64,000 nucleotides of DNA, taken from NCBI GenBank assembly GCA_963807865.1, contig CAWEDK010000009.1, forward strand, positions 382,276 through 446,275, read 5' to 3'. Shown here in pieces: positions 8,714 through 17,804 of this stretch. The position numbers and the translations under genes are program-made. The DNA comes from VAZQ01 sp963807865. GTDB lineage: Bacteria > Pseudomonadota > Alphaproteobacteria > Rhizobiales > Xanthobacteraceae. The notes beneath the pieces were generated by a model. That model did no database searches. It had not been told where the DNA came from and saw only the letters and a program-made list of their open reading frames with translations. Position 1 is the first letter of the stretch. Each line of letters starts with the position of its first letter.

Positions 8714-9973
8714 CTAAGGGACCGCCGATCCGGGTTCGTGCGCGCCGGAATAAGCAAGACATGCCAATAGGATAAGTGCCGCCTGGAGCCCGAACACGGT
8801 GCGGTAGGCATCGAGCGCGTAGGCACCGTCCTGGGTTGTGGGAAAAAGTTCGATCACGAATCCGCTTACGAGTTGCACGAGGAAAGTGCCGCCCATCGAT
8901 CCGAGATTGAGAATCGTAAGTCCGCGCCCCACGAGGTGAAGCGGGAAAAGCGACCTGCCGTGCGCAATCAGCAGCGGCCCGAACGCGCACAGGAAGCCGA
9001 AGACCGCAAACCACGCAATCAGCGCAGCCTGACTGAGCGTGCCGACGACCGCCAGATACGCAAGGACCGCCGCGCTCCCGATCGCGCCGGCAAGAACCGG
9101 CAGCTTGTGGCTTCTCCACACCCGATCCATCGGTCCCCAGACCAGTGAGCCGATAATCTGCGCCACGACCGGAATCAGCAGCACACTGCCGCGTTCCTCT
9201 AGCGTGTAACCGTAGATGTGCGTCAGGTAAGGGGCGCCCCACAGGCCGACGATCATCGAAAACGAGGAATAGACCACGACATTCATCAGGAAGAGCCGCC
9301 CGACCGATGGCGTGCGGATCACCGCCATGATGCCGGCCATGCTCTCGCTCCATCGTTCCGTGCGCACCGGGCCGGACGCGGTTTCGTCGCGGACCACGCA
9401 AGCGATCAGCACGCCAACCGCGAACGTGAAGGCGCCGACCAGGAGGAAGCTTCCTCGCCACCCGATCGCCGCCGTCGAGAATGCCAGCGGTGCGGTCGCG
9501 ATCAGGGTCCCGACGGTGCCGATCCCCAATTGCAGCCCAACCAGGGTGGCGAAGCGGTCCGGCGGAAACCGCCGGGCATAAACCGCAAGCGACGCCATGA
9601 AAGCGCTCGACGAGCCGATCCCCAACAGCAGCCGGCCACAGATCAGCATCGCCGGCGAGGGCGCGGTCGCAAAGACGATCGCGCCCAGTACCGTGACCGC
9701 GGCGCCCGCCAACAGGCAAAGGCGGGGGCCGAACCGGTCGAGCGCCATGCCGAGTGGAATTTGCACCGCCGCGAACGCGAAGAAGAAAACACTCGACAAC
9801 AGGCCGATCTCGGCCGGCGACATGCCGAGTTCGCTCGCCAGGTTAGGGGCGATCACGCCGATCGAATTGCGCAGGAACTGGCTGACGATATAGATCGCAA
9901 TCAGAGTGCCGACGAGCGCCACGACGGCAGCGCCGGAGTTCGTCGGTGGAGAACCGCGCGGTGGCACGAGCAT
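8714..9973 (-). CDS. Major facilitator superfamily transporter
   Basis: A complete 419-residue membrane protein with about 12 hydrophobic segments and the MFS signature between helices 2 and 3 (GMALDRFGPRLCLL). It belongs among proton- or sodium-driven carriers for small organic molecules; the substrate cannot be read from the sequence. It starts at ATG 9973 and is single in its transcription unit, followed on its strand by the hairpins at 8543-8618. Upstream lies a 305-base gap before the divergent hisN. Confidence 0.85.
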   Translation of the reverse strand: MLVPPRGSPPTNSGAAVVALVGTLIAIYIVSQFLRNSIGVIAPNLASELGMSPAEIGLLSSVFFFAFAAVQIPLGMALDRFGPRLCLLAGAAVTVLGAIVFATAPSPAMLICGRLLLGIGSSSAFMASLAVYARRFPPDRFATLVGLQLGIGTVGTLIATAPLAFSTAAIGWRGSFLLVGAFTFAVGVLIACVVRDETASGPVRTERWSESMAGIMAVIRTPSVGRLFLMNVVVYSSFSMIVGLWGAPYLTHIYGYTLEERGSVLLIPVVAQIIGSLVWGPMDRVWRSHKLPVLAGAIGSAAVLAYLAVVGTLSQAALIAWFAVFGFLCAFGPLLIAHGRSLFPLHLVGRGLTILNLGSMGGTFLVQLVSGFVIELFPTTQDGAYALDAYRTVFGLQAALILLACLAYSGAHEPGSAVP

Positions 9974-10278
9974 AAAGAGGGTCCCGGACTTCGCCAGCGG
10001 CGCAAGTTCGGATCAGACCGGCTGCGGCACGTGCGCTGCTCGCCGGCAACCCGATATCCGGCGCGGCCGGGGCATTTTCGTTACACGATGGCGGGAGCCC
10101 GGCAAGCGGGCCGGATGCGACGCATCAATGCTCTCGGCGCAGCGCAGGCTGCGCTTTCCCTGATGCGCTCGCCGTTTTGCCTCGCGCCGCGCTCTCACCT
10201 AAAGAAGGGTGAGCGGCGCAGATTTGGCAGGATTGCGATCGTCCGGCGAGCCGGGCAGGGTATCGGCGGGGAGGCGGC
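9974..10278. other. 305-base intergenic region with hairpins
   Basis: The gap between the MFS gene and divergent hisN. It holds a palindrome AGCGCAGGCTGCGCT (about 10141-10155) and a longer imperfect hairpin between about 10185 and 10222 (GCGCCGC..CTCACC against GGGTGAGCGGCGC). No coding frame with a believable start, and no promoter motif I trust, was found. Confidence 0.5.
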
Positions 10279-11070
10279 ATGACGGCGATCGACTTTTCAG
10301 CGTTTTTGAATGAACTTGCCGCCATTTCCGGCGAAACCATTTTGCCGTTTTTTCGCACCGCCTTGAGCGTTTCAGACAAGAGCGACTCTGGCAGCTTCGA
10401 TCCGGTCACCGCAGCCGATCATGCGGCCGAGACCGCAATGCGGGCCCTGATAGGCCGCACGTTTCCGAGCCACGGCATCATCGGTGAGGAATTCGGCAGC
10501 CAGCAGCCGGAGGCTGAATATGTCTGGGTGCTCGATCCGATCGACGGCACCAAGTCGTTTATCTGCGGAATGCCGGCCTGGGGCACGCTGATCGGCCTGT
10601 TGCGGCAGGGTGCGCCGGTCTACGGCATGATGAACCAGCCGTTTACCCGCGAGCGCTTCAGCGGCGATGGCGGCGCGGCGCACTACCGTGGTCCGGCCGG
10701 CGAGCGTGCGTTGAAGGTGCGGTCCTGCGAGGCGCTATCCGATGCGGTGCTGTTCACCACGAGCCCGCGGCTGATGAATGGCGGCGATCGCGCGGCGTTC
10801 GGCCGGATCGAGGATGCGGTGCGGCTCTCGCGTTACGGCGGCGATTGCTATGCCTATTGCATGCTGGCCGCCGGGCACGTCGATCTCGTCATCGAAACCG
10901 AACTCAAGCCGTACGATGTGCTGCCGCTGGTACCGATCATTCAGGGCGCAGGGGGCGTGATCACGACCTGGGAGGGCGAGCCGCCATTTTTCGGCGGGCG
11001 GATCGTCGCGGCCGGCGACAAGCGCGTGCACGCGGCCGCGCTGGAGTTGCTTCGGGCGGGAGTGTCGTAA
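10279..11070 (+). CDS. hisN: Histidinol-phosphatase, inositol-monophosphatase family
   Basis: A complete 263-residue Mg-dependent phosphatase. Metal-binding motifs of the inositol monophosphatase fold are present: GEEFG with the ligand Glu pair, then WVLDPIDGTKSF, and near the C-terminus KPYDVLPLVPIIQGAGG. In alphaproteobacteria this subgroup commonly supplies the histidinol-phosphate phosphatase step of histidine biosynthesis. The hisN label is therefore likely, but a general inositol-phosphatase activity cannot be excluded. It converges on purK, 30 bases away. Confidence 0.8.
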   Translation: MTAIDFSAFLNELAAISGETILPFFRTALSVSDKSDSGSFDPVTAADHAAETAMRALIGRTFPSHGIIGEEFGSQQPEAEYVWVLDPIDGTKSFICGMPAWGTLIGLLRQGAPVYGMMNQPFTRERFSGDGGAAHYRGPAGERALKVRSCEALSDAVLFTTSPRLMNGGDRAAFGRIEDAVRLSRYGGDCYAYCMLAAGHVDLVIETELKPYDVLPLVPIIQGAGGVITTWEGEPPFFGGRIVAAGDKRVHAAALELLRAGVS

Positions 11071-11100
11071 ACCCGCCGGCAGGCTGCGGACACAGTCGGA

Positions 11101-12174
11101 TCAGTCGTCGAACACCCGCGTAACGTGCCCCATCTTGCGGCCGGGTCGCGCGTGGGCCTTGCCGTAGAGATGAACGCACGCGCCCGGCACGGTCAGCCAT
11201 CGCGAATAGCCGTCAACTTCGGCGCCGATCAGATTCGTCATTTCGACCCGGCCGCGCCGCAGCGGTTTGCCGAGCGGCCAACCTGCGACCGCCCTGATAT
11301 GCTGCTCGAACTGCGAGACCGAAGCGCCGTCAATCGTCCAATGCCCGGAATTGTGGACACGCGGCGCAATCTCGTTGACCAGTAACTGCGTGCCATCGCC
11401 TGCGCGGACGACGAACATCTCGACCGCGAGCACGCCGACATAGTTGAACGCATTTGCGATGGCGCCGCCGATCCGGCGAGCCTCGGCGGCGACTTCGGCA
11501 GGCACGTCCGCCGGTACCCGGGATACTTTGAGAATGTGCTCGCGGTGCTCGTTTTCCGTCAGGTCGAAGCACTCGACTTCGCCGCTCCGGGAGCGCGCCG
11601 CCACGATCGACACCTCCCGGTCAAACGGGATGAAGGCTTCGAGAATCGCGGGCTGGCCGCCGATCTCGCGCCATGCGGCATCGAGGTCGCTGCCGGCGCG
11701 GATCGTAGTCTGTCCCTTGCCGTCGTAGCCGAAGCGCCGGGTCTTCAGCACCGCCGGCCGCCCGACGCGATCGAGCGCCGCCGCGATCCGGTCGCTGGCA
11801 TCGACGCGCGCAAACGGCGTGACCGGAATGCCGAGGCCGGCCACGAACTCTTTCTCGACGGCGCGGTCCTGCGTAATCGCCAGCACCTGCGGATCCGGTA
11901 CCACCGGCTTGCGGGCGGCGAGAAACATGGCGGTTTCCGCCGGGATGTTCTCGAACTCGTAGGTGATCACGTCGACGTCTGTGGCGAACCGGTCGAGCGC
12001 GCCGGTGTCGGTATAGTCCGCCATGGTGACGCGATGCACCACGTCGAAGGCTGGCGCATCCGGATTGGGCGCGAAGACGTGGCACTTGAAGCCCAGTTGC
12101 GCGGCCGCGAGCGCCAGCATCCGTCCGAGCTGGCCGCCGCCCAAAATGCCGATGGTCGAGTCGGGCTTGAGCAC
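11101..12174 (-). CDS. purK: N5-carboxyaminoimidazole ribonucleotide synthase
   Basis: A complete 357-residue ATP-grasp enzyme that joins bicarbonate to aminoimidazole ribonucleotide using ATP, in purine biosynthesis. The N-terminus has the nucleotide fold motif TIGILGGGQLGRMLALAAAQ; further on are VLKTRRFGYDGKGQ and EIAPRVHNSGHWTIDG, typical of PurK. I place the start at a GTG (12174), one base after the purE stop, because the homology begins there and the in-frame ATG further upstream lies inside purE. It forms a two-gene operon with purE. Confidence 0.95.
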   Translation of the reverse strand: MLKPDSTIGILGGGQLGRMLALAAAQLGFKCHVFAPNPDAPAFDVVHRVTMADYTDTGALDRFATDVDVITYEFENIPAETAMFLAARKPVVPDPQVLAITQDRAVEKEFVAGLGIPVTPFARVDASDRIAAALDRVGRPAVLKTRRFGYDGKGQTTIRAGSDLDAAWREIGGQPAILEAFIPFDREVSIVAARSRSGEVECFDLTENEHREHILKVSRVPADVPAEVAAEARRIGGAIANAFNYVGVLAVEMFVVRAGDGTQLLVNEIAPRVHNSGHWTIDGASVSQFEQHIRAVAGWPLGKPLRRGRVEMTNLIGAEVDGYSRWLTVPGACVHLYGKAHARPGRKMGHVTRVFDD

Positions 12175-12175
12175 C

Positions 12176-12661
12176 TCAATCCTTCGGGCGCTTTGCGACG
12201 GACTGGGTCTGCGCTGCCCGCCAGGCGGCCAGCCGCTTGGCGAGCCGCGCGTCAGATAGCGCAAGCACCGCTGCCGCCAGCAGCGCCGCGTTGATGGCGC
12301 CCGGCTTGCCGATGGCAAGCGTGCCGACCGGAATGCCAGCCGGCATCTGCAGGATGGAGAGGAGGCTGTCCTTGCCCTCGAGCGCGTGGGTGTTCATCGG
12401 CACCCCGAACACCGGCAGGGCGGTAAGCGAGGCCGTCATGCCGGGCAGATGCGCGGCGCCGCCGGCGCCTGCGATCACCACCTTGAAGCCCTTCCGGGCT
12501 GCGGACTTGCCGAACTTGAACAGCCGGTCGGGCGTGCGGTGGGCCGAGACGATCAGCCGCTCGTAGCCGACGCCCAGCGCATCCAGCGTCTCGGCGGCGT
12601 GCGTCATCGTCGCCCAGTCGGACTGGCTACCCATGATGATTGCAACCGGCTTCCCGGCCAT
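12176..12661 (-). CDS. purE: N5-carboxyaminoimidazole ribonucleotide mutase
   Basis: A complete 161-residue enzyme that rearranges N5-CAIR to 4-carboxyaminoimidazole ribonucleotide, acting directly after PurK. Diagnostic blocks are MGSQSDW at the substrate phosphate site, SAHRTPDR, AGAGGAAHLPGM and the C-terminal LLSILQMPAGIPVGTLAIG. The length is normal for class I PurE. It is the first gene of the purEK unit; the two genes are one base apart, which suggests coupled translation. Confidence 0.96.
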   Translation of the reverse strand: MAGKPVAIIMGSQSDWATMTHAAETLDALGVGYERLIVSAHRTPDRLFKFGKSAARKGFKVVIAGAGGAAHLPGMTASLTALPVFGVPMNTHALEGKDSLLSILQMPAGIPVGTLAIGKPGAINAALLAAAVLALSDARLAKRLAAWRAAQTQSVAKRPKD

Positions 12662-12852
12662 CAGCCCCTCGAATCGGCCAAAAGGAAGCGGCGGATTATA
12701 GGGACGGTCGATAGAGTGGCAAGGCGGCGAGGTATAGAGAAAAGACGCTCACCGCGGGTTGGGCTGCCCAAAGTCCGACGAAATTGACGAGCAGACACTC
12801 CCGGCATCCGCAAAGTCCTTTTCTGTCGCCTTAGAAACGCCATTTCTGCGAG

Positions 12853-12862
12853 CGAACGTTCA
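12853..12862. promoter_or_regulatory. Possible TetR-family operator
   Basis: CGAACGTTCA contains the perfect palindrome GAACGTTC and lies about 40 bases before the TetR start codon, between it and the purE promoter region. A short palindrome in this place suits autoregulation by the TetR protein. It is only 8 bases long, so chance is a real alternative. Confidence 0.3.
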
Positions 12863-12899
12863 TTCTCATATTGTTGCGCTGCAAGGGAGGGGGGACCTT

Positions 12900-13550
12900 A
12901 TGCGCCGCGCCAATGCGCAGCTGCAATCTGACCGCCGCGCCGAGATCCTCGCGGCCGCGCAGCGTTGCTTCGTACGGTCTGGATTTCATGGCGCTTCGAT
13001 GCAGGATATCTGCACCGAAGCCGGGATGAGTCCGGGCAATCTGTACCGTTACTTTCCCTCGAAGGAAGCGTTGATCGCCGGCATTGCCGAGCGTGACCGC
13101 GCCGAGGTCGCACAGCAGTTCGCCAGTGCCGATCTATCGCAGGGGGTGTTCGCCGTGCTCGAGGGCTTGGCGCACCACCACTTCGCGGTGCGGCCGAGCG
13201 AGCAGGTTCTGCTCTGCACCGAGGTGATGGCGGAAGCCCGCCGTCATCCGGAGATCGCCCGCATTTCCCACGCGTTCGACGCCGACGTCCGGAAGTGGCT
13301 GATCGATCTGCTGCACGCCGCGGCCGCGCGCGGCGACATTCCGGACGATGTCGATTTCGAGGGCGTCGTAACCATGCTGATGGTGATCGCCGACGGCGTC
13401 TGGTGGCGCCGCGCGCTCGATCCTGATTTCGACCCCGAAGCCATTCTCCCGATATTCATGAACATCACCCGGCACATGCTGCGCAGCCGTCCGAGAAGCG
13501 TGCCAGACCCCAACCGCCAGACGGCCGTCAGCAAGGAGGGCGCCCAATGA
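12900..13550 (+). CDS. TetR/AcrR-family repressor of the RND efflux operon
   Basis: A complete 216-residue protein. The N-terminal helix-turn-helix is clear (EILAAAQRCFVRSGFHGAS..DICTEAGMSPGNLYRYFPSKEALI, about residues 16-59) and is followed by a ligand-binding helical domain. The start at 12900 is set by the strong purine-rich ribosome site directly before it. An upstream in-frame ATG at 12759 is rejected because the homology starts here. Its stop overlaps the next start by 4 bases, so it heads an operon with the adaptor and pump and probably represses it until a toxic compound binds. Confidence 0.9.
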   Translation: MRRANAQLQSDRRAEILAAAQRCFVRSGFHGASMQDICTEAGMSPGNLYRYFPSKEALIAGIAERDRAEVAQQFASADLSQGVFAVLEGLAHHHFAVRPSEQVLLCTEVMAEARRHPEIARISHAFDADVRKWLIDLLHAAAARGDIPDDVDFEGVVTMLMVIADGVWWRRALDPDFDPEAILPIFMNITRHMLRSRPRSVPDPNRQTAVSKEGAQ

Positions 13551-14644
13551 AGGGAAGCCGCATCACCGCATTCGGTCTCGTCGTCGGGGCCGGCCTCTGG
13601 ATCGCCTCGGGGCATTTTCTGCCGCACGAATCGGCCGAAAGCCGCGCCGCTGTGCGTCCCAACGAGAGCGAGGCCAAGAAGCTGTTCCGGGTCGCCGTGA
13701 CCGAGTCCCATGTCGTTCCGCACAGCCGCAAGCTGCTGCTGTCCGGCCGCACCGAGGCCGACAAGCGCGTGGTCATCAATTCCCGCGCCAACGGCGAGGT
13801 AAAGGAGGTTCGGGTTAAGCGTGGTTCATTGGTCAAGGCCGGCGACATCATCGCCGTGCTGTCCGACGAGGCACGCGAAGCGCAGGTCGCGCAGGCGCAA
13901 TCGCTCGTCACTCAGCGCCGGACCGAGCTCGAGGCCAAGCGTGGCCTCCTGGCGTCCGGCGCCATTCCGCGGCTCGAAGGTGTGAATCTGGAAGCGCAGC
14001 TCAAGACCGCCGAGGCCAACCTGGCGCTGGCGCTCGCCGAGCGCGAACGCGGCATCGTGCGGGCACCCTGGGCGGGCGTTATCGTCGATCTGGCGGTCGA
14101 AGTGGGACAGGCCTCGTTCTCATTCTCCGGCCGCGATATTGGGTCGCTATTGGCATTAGATCCGATGCTAGCTGTGGTCGAGGTATCCGAGCGCAAGCTT
14201 GCCGGCACCAAAGTCGGCCAGAACGCAAAGGTGCAGTTCGTCACCGGTGAGACCGCGGTCGGGCGTGTCCGATTCGTCTCGAAGACCGCGAGCGCCACCA
14301 CCCGGACCTACCGGGTCGAAGTCGAGTTGCCGAACGCCGACGGTGCGATCCCCGACGGCATCACCGCCGAGGTGTCGATTCCACTGTCGCAGGTGTTGGC
14401 GACGCGCGTACCACGCTCCGCGCTCACCTATTCGTCGGCCGGCGAGCTTGGCGTACGCCATGTCAACAAAGAGGACATCGTCGGCTTTGTCCCCGTGACC
14501 GTCGTCGAGGACGAACAGTCCTACATGTGGGTCGGCGGCATCGCCGAAGGTACGCGCGTGATCGTGCAGGGCCAGGACTTCGTGCGCGAAGGCCAGAAGG
14601 TCGATGCCGTGCCGGCGGTCGAGCTGACCGCCGTCGCGAAGTAG
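13547..14644 (+). CDS. RND efflux periplasmic adaptor (HlyD/MFP family)
   Basis: A complete 365-residue protein with an N-terminal hydrophobic anchor or signal (about residues 5-20). Then come a lipoyl-like half-motif (INSRANGEVKEVRVKRGSLVKAGDIIAVL), a coiled-coil hairpin around residues 110-165 rich in Ala, Glu and Leu, and beta-barrel domains. Such adaptors bridge an RND pump to an outer-membrane channel. The ATG overlaps the TetR stop (ATGA) and the pump gene follows 31 bases later. No outer-membrane factor gene is in this window, so the pump probably borrows one. Confidence 0.92.
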   Translation: MKGSRITAFGLVVGAGLWIASGHFLPHESAESRAAVRPNESEAKKLFRVAVTESHVVPHSRKLLLSGRTEADKRVVINSRANGEVKEVRVKRGSLVKAGDIIAVLSDEAREAQVAQAQSLVTQRRTELEAKRGLLASGAIPRLEGVNLEAQLKTAEANLALALAERERGIVRAPWAGVIVDLAVEVGQASFSFSGRDIGSLLALDPMLAVVEVSERKLAGTKVGQNAKVQFVTGETAVGRVRFVSKTASATTRTYRVEVELPNADGAIPDGITAEVSIPLSQVLATRVPRSALTYSSAGELGVRHVNKEDIVGFVPVTVVEDEQSYMWVGGIAEGTRVIVQGQDFVREGQKVDAVPAVELTAVAK

Positions 14645-14675
14645 CCCGGGAAAGAAAGATAACGAGACCGGTTCG

Positions 14676-17600
14676 ATGTCCCGACTTATCGACTACGCTA
14701 TCGATCACGCCCGGCTGACGATCGCCACGCTGATATTCCTGCTGCTGGCGGGGCTCGTCGCCTATGTGACGATCCCGAAGGAGTCCGAACCGGACGTCAA
14801 AATCCCGATTATCTACGTCCAGCTCGCGCAGCGCGGTATCAGTCCGGAAGATGCCGAGCGGCTGTTGTTGCGCCCGGTCGAAACCCAGCTCAAGTCGGTC
14901 GGCAACGTCAAGGAAATGCGCTCGACCGCGTTTGAGGGCGGCGGTTTCGTCATGCTCGAATTCGAGGCCGGGTTCGACTCCAAGTCCGCGCTCGCCGACG
15001 TGCGCGCTAAAGTCGACAACGCCAAGCACGATCTTCCACGCGATGTGGATGAGCCCCAGGTGATGGAGGTCAATCTCTCGCTCTATCCGGTGTTGGTTGT
15101 CGGATTGTCGGGCGACGTGCCGGAACGCACGCTCCTGCGCATCGCACGCTCCGCGAAGAACGCCATTGAGCAAGCGCCGGGCGTGCTGTCGGCCGAACTG
15201 CGCGGCGCGCGTGACGAGGCGGTGGAGGTCATTCTCGACCCGACCCTGATCAACAGCTACGGCCTGTCGATCGACCAACTCGGCTCGATCACGTCGTCCT
15301 TCAACACTCTGATCGCGGCCGGCGCGCTCGAAGGCCAGACCGGCAGATTCGCCGTCAAGGTGCCGTCGCTGTTCGAGAAGCCGCAGGACATCCTGAAGAT
15401 TCCGGTGGTGTCGACCCAGAAGGCGACCGTGACCCTGGCGGACATCGCGCAGGTCAAGCCGACCTTCAAGGACGCGACTTCGGTGACCCGGGTCAACGGT
15501 CGTCCGGCTATGACCATCGAGGTCTCGAAGCGCACCGGCGCCAACCTGATCGAGACCGTCGATACGGTGAAGCATATCGTCACCGAACTTCAGAAGACCT
15601 GGCCCGACGCGGTCCATGTCACCTTCACGCAGGACAAGTCGAAGGTCATCCGGCAGATGCTCGGCGACCTGCAGAACTCGGTCGCCACCGGCGTGCTGCT
15701 GGTCGTAGTGATTATCCTGTTCGCACTCGGCTTCCGCGCCTCGCTGTTCATCGGCATCGCGATCCCGGCGTCGTTCCTCGCCGGCGTGCTCGGCCTGCAG
15801 CTTGCCGGCCTCACCGTGAATATCGTGGTGCTGTTCTCCCTCATTCTCGCGGTCGGCATGCTGGTCGATGACGCGATCATCGTGTCGGAGTTCGCCGAGC
15901 GACGAATGGCCGAAGGCATGCCGCCGCGCGAGGCCTATTCGCTCGCCGCCAAGCGGATGTCGGGCCCGGTGATTGCCGCCACGCTGACCCGCATCGCGGC
16001 GTTTTCGCCGCTGTTGTTCTGGCCCGGTGTGGTCGGGCAGTTCATGAAATATCTGCCGATCACGCTGATCGCGACGCTGTTCGCGTCACTGGTGGTTGCG
16101 TTGTTCTTCACGCCGACGCTCGGCGCGCTGCTCGGCAAGGCGTCGCCCGTCCCGCATGACGAGCGCACGAAGGACACCGGTCCCTACATGCGCACCGTCC
16201 GATGGGCGCTGCACCGGCCCGGCCTGACGCTGACGCTCGCGGTGGCACTGCTGTTTGTGGTGCACACCGCCTACGGCAAGTTCGGCCGCGGCGTCGAATT
16301 CTTCCCGAGCGTCGAACCGGACTACGGCCAGGTGATCGTGCATGCGCGCGGCAACCTCTCGCTCGACGAAAAGGACCGCGTGCTGGCCGAGGTCGAAAAG
16401 CAGGTGTTGAACTATCCCGGCGTCAAGACGGTCTACACGCGCGTCGGCGAACAGCCGCGCGGCATGAGCGAGATCACCGAGGACACAGTCGGCGTCATCC
16501 AGTTCGAGTTCGGGGACTGGCGCACGCGCGCCACCGCGCACGAGATCATGGACGCGCTACGCGCCCGAACGTCCTACATTCCAGGCATCCTGGTCGAGGT
16601 GACCGCGCCGCGCGGCGGACCAGCGACCGGCAAGCCGATCCAAGTGCAGCTCGGCGCGATCGATCCGGCCGCGCTGCCGGCGGCGGCCAAGAAGGTCACC
16701 GAGATACTGGCGGCGCGCCACGACATCCGCGATCTCGACGACGGCCAGCCACTGCCCGGCATCGACTGGAAGATCGAGGTCGACAAGGCGGAGGCTGCGA
16801 AATACGGCGCCGGCGTTCCGACTGTCGGCAGCGCCGTCCAGCTTGTCACCAACGGCCTGAAGGCGACCGAGTACCGGCCCGTCGACAGCGACAAGTCGGT
16901 CGACATCCTGGTGCGTTTCCCGCCCGACCGTCGCAGCCTGGACCAGATCGACGATCTGCGTGTGCAGACCACGAGCGGCCACGTTCCGATCGGCAATTTC
17001 GTGAAGCGCGTTCCGTCGCCGCGCGTGGGCTACATCAACCGGGTCAACGGCAGCCGCGTCATGACGGTAACGGCGAACGTCGCCGAGGGCGTACAGACCG
17101 CGAAGGTCCAGCAGGAGATCGCCGCCGAGCTCGCCAAGTCCGATCTCGGATCGGGCGTGATCTTCAAGCTCAAAGGCGAGGACGAAGAACGCGAGAAGGC
17201 GGGCGCCTTCCTGATCAAGGCATTCGGCACCGCGATCTTCCTGATCTTCGCGATCCTGCTCGCGCAGTTCAACAAGCTCACGTCGGTCGGCCTCGTTCTC
17301 TCGGCCGTTATCCTGTCGACCTTCGGCGTGCTACTCGGTCTCATGTTCATGGGCCAGCCTTTCGGCGTGGTGATGACCGGCATTGGGGTGATCGCCAACG
17401 CCGGTGTGATCGTGAACAACAACATCGTTCTGATCGACACCTACGATCGCCTGCGGCGCGAGGGCGTCGAGGCCTACGAGGCGATTCTGGAGACCTGCCG
17501 GGAGCGTGCGCGTCCCGTGGTGCTGACCGCGGTGACCGCCATTCTCGGCGTGCTGCCGATCGCGTTCGGCATGAACATCGAGTTCCTGTCGCGTGAGATC

Positions 17601-17804
17601 ACGATCGGAGCGCCGGCGACGCAATGGTGGATCAACCTGTCGACTGCCATCGTGTTTGGTCTCGGCTTCGCGACCGTGCTGACACTGATCGTGACGCCGG
17701 CGGCGCTGATGGCGATCGATTTGATGCGGCAGAGGCGCATTCGCTTGGTGGCGGCGTGGCGTGCGCGGTTCGGCCGCCGGTCGCGGGTGGCTACTCCGGC
17801 GTGA
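14676..17804 (+). CDS. RND-family multidrug efflux permease
   Basis: A complete 1042-residue inner-membrane pump of normal length, with the usual plan of one N-terminal helix, a large periplasmic loop, six helices, a second loop and five helices. The proton-relay Asp pair is present in helix 4 (ILAVGMLVDDAIIVSEF). Other family blocks are LLLRPVETQLKSV and VDNAKHDLPRDVDEPQV. It exports hydrophobic compounds together with the adaptor encoded just before it. Its 3' end overlaps the convergent gene at 17791 by 14 bases. Confidence 0.95.
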   Translation: MSRLIDYAIDHARLTIATLIFLLLAGLVAYVTIPKESEPDVKIPIIYVQLAQRGISPEDAERLLLRPVETQLKSVGNVKEMRSTAFEGGGFVMLEFEAGFDSKSALADVRAKVDNAKHDLPRDVDEPQVMEVNLSLYPVLVVGLSGDVPERTLLRIARSAKNAIEQAPGVLSAELRGARDEAVEVILDPTLINSYGLSIDQLGSITSSFNTLIAAGALEGQTGRFAVKVPSLFEKPQDILKIPVVSTQKATVTLADIAQVKPTFKDATSVTRVNGRPAMTIEVSKRTGANLIETVDTVKHIVTELQKTWPDAVHVTFTQDKSKVIRQMLGDLQNSVATGVLLVVVIILFALGFRASLFIGIAIPASFLAGVLGLQLAGLTVNIVVLFSLILAVGMLVDDAIIVSEFAERRMAEGMPPREAYSLAAKRMSGPVIAATLTRIAAFSPLLFWPGVVGQFMKYLPITLIATLFASLVVALFFTPTLGALLGKASPVPHDERTKDTGPYMRTVRWALHRPGLTLTLAVALLFVVHTAYGKFGRGVEFFPSVEPDYGQVIVHARGNLSLDEKDRVLAEVEKQVLNYPGVKTVYTRVGEQPRGMSEITEDTVGVIQFEFGDWRTRATAHEIMDALRARTSYIPGILVEVTAPRGGPATGKPIQVQLGAIDPAALPAAAKKVTEILAARHDIRDLDDGQPLPGIDWKIEVDKAEAAKYGAGVPTVGSAVQLVTNGLKATEYRPVDSDKSVDILVRFPPDRRSLDQIDDLRVQTTSGHVPIGNFVKRVPSPRVGYINRVNGSRVMTVTANVAEGVQTAKVQQEIAAELAKSDLGSGVIFKLKGEDEEREKAGAFLIKAFGTAIFLIFAILLAQFNKLTSVGLVLSAVILSTFGVLLGLMFMGQPFGVVMTGIGVIANAGVIVNNNIVLIDTYDRLRREGVEAYEAILETCRERARPVVLTAVTAILGVLPIAFGMNIEFLSREITIGAPATQWWINLSTAIVFGLGFATVLTLIVTPAALMAIDLMRQRRIRLVAAWRARFGRRSRVATPA

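Noticed and set aside
16202..17596. A 464-residue plus-strand frame inside the RND pump gene
   Set aside because: Shifted-frame shadow of the intact pump, rich in Arg and without motifs.
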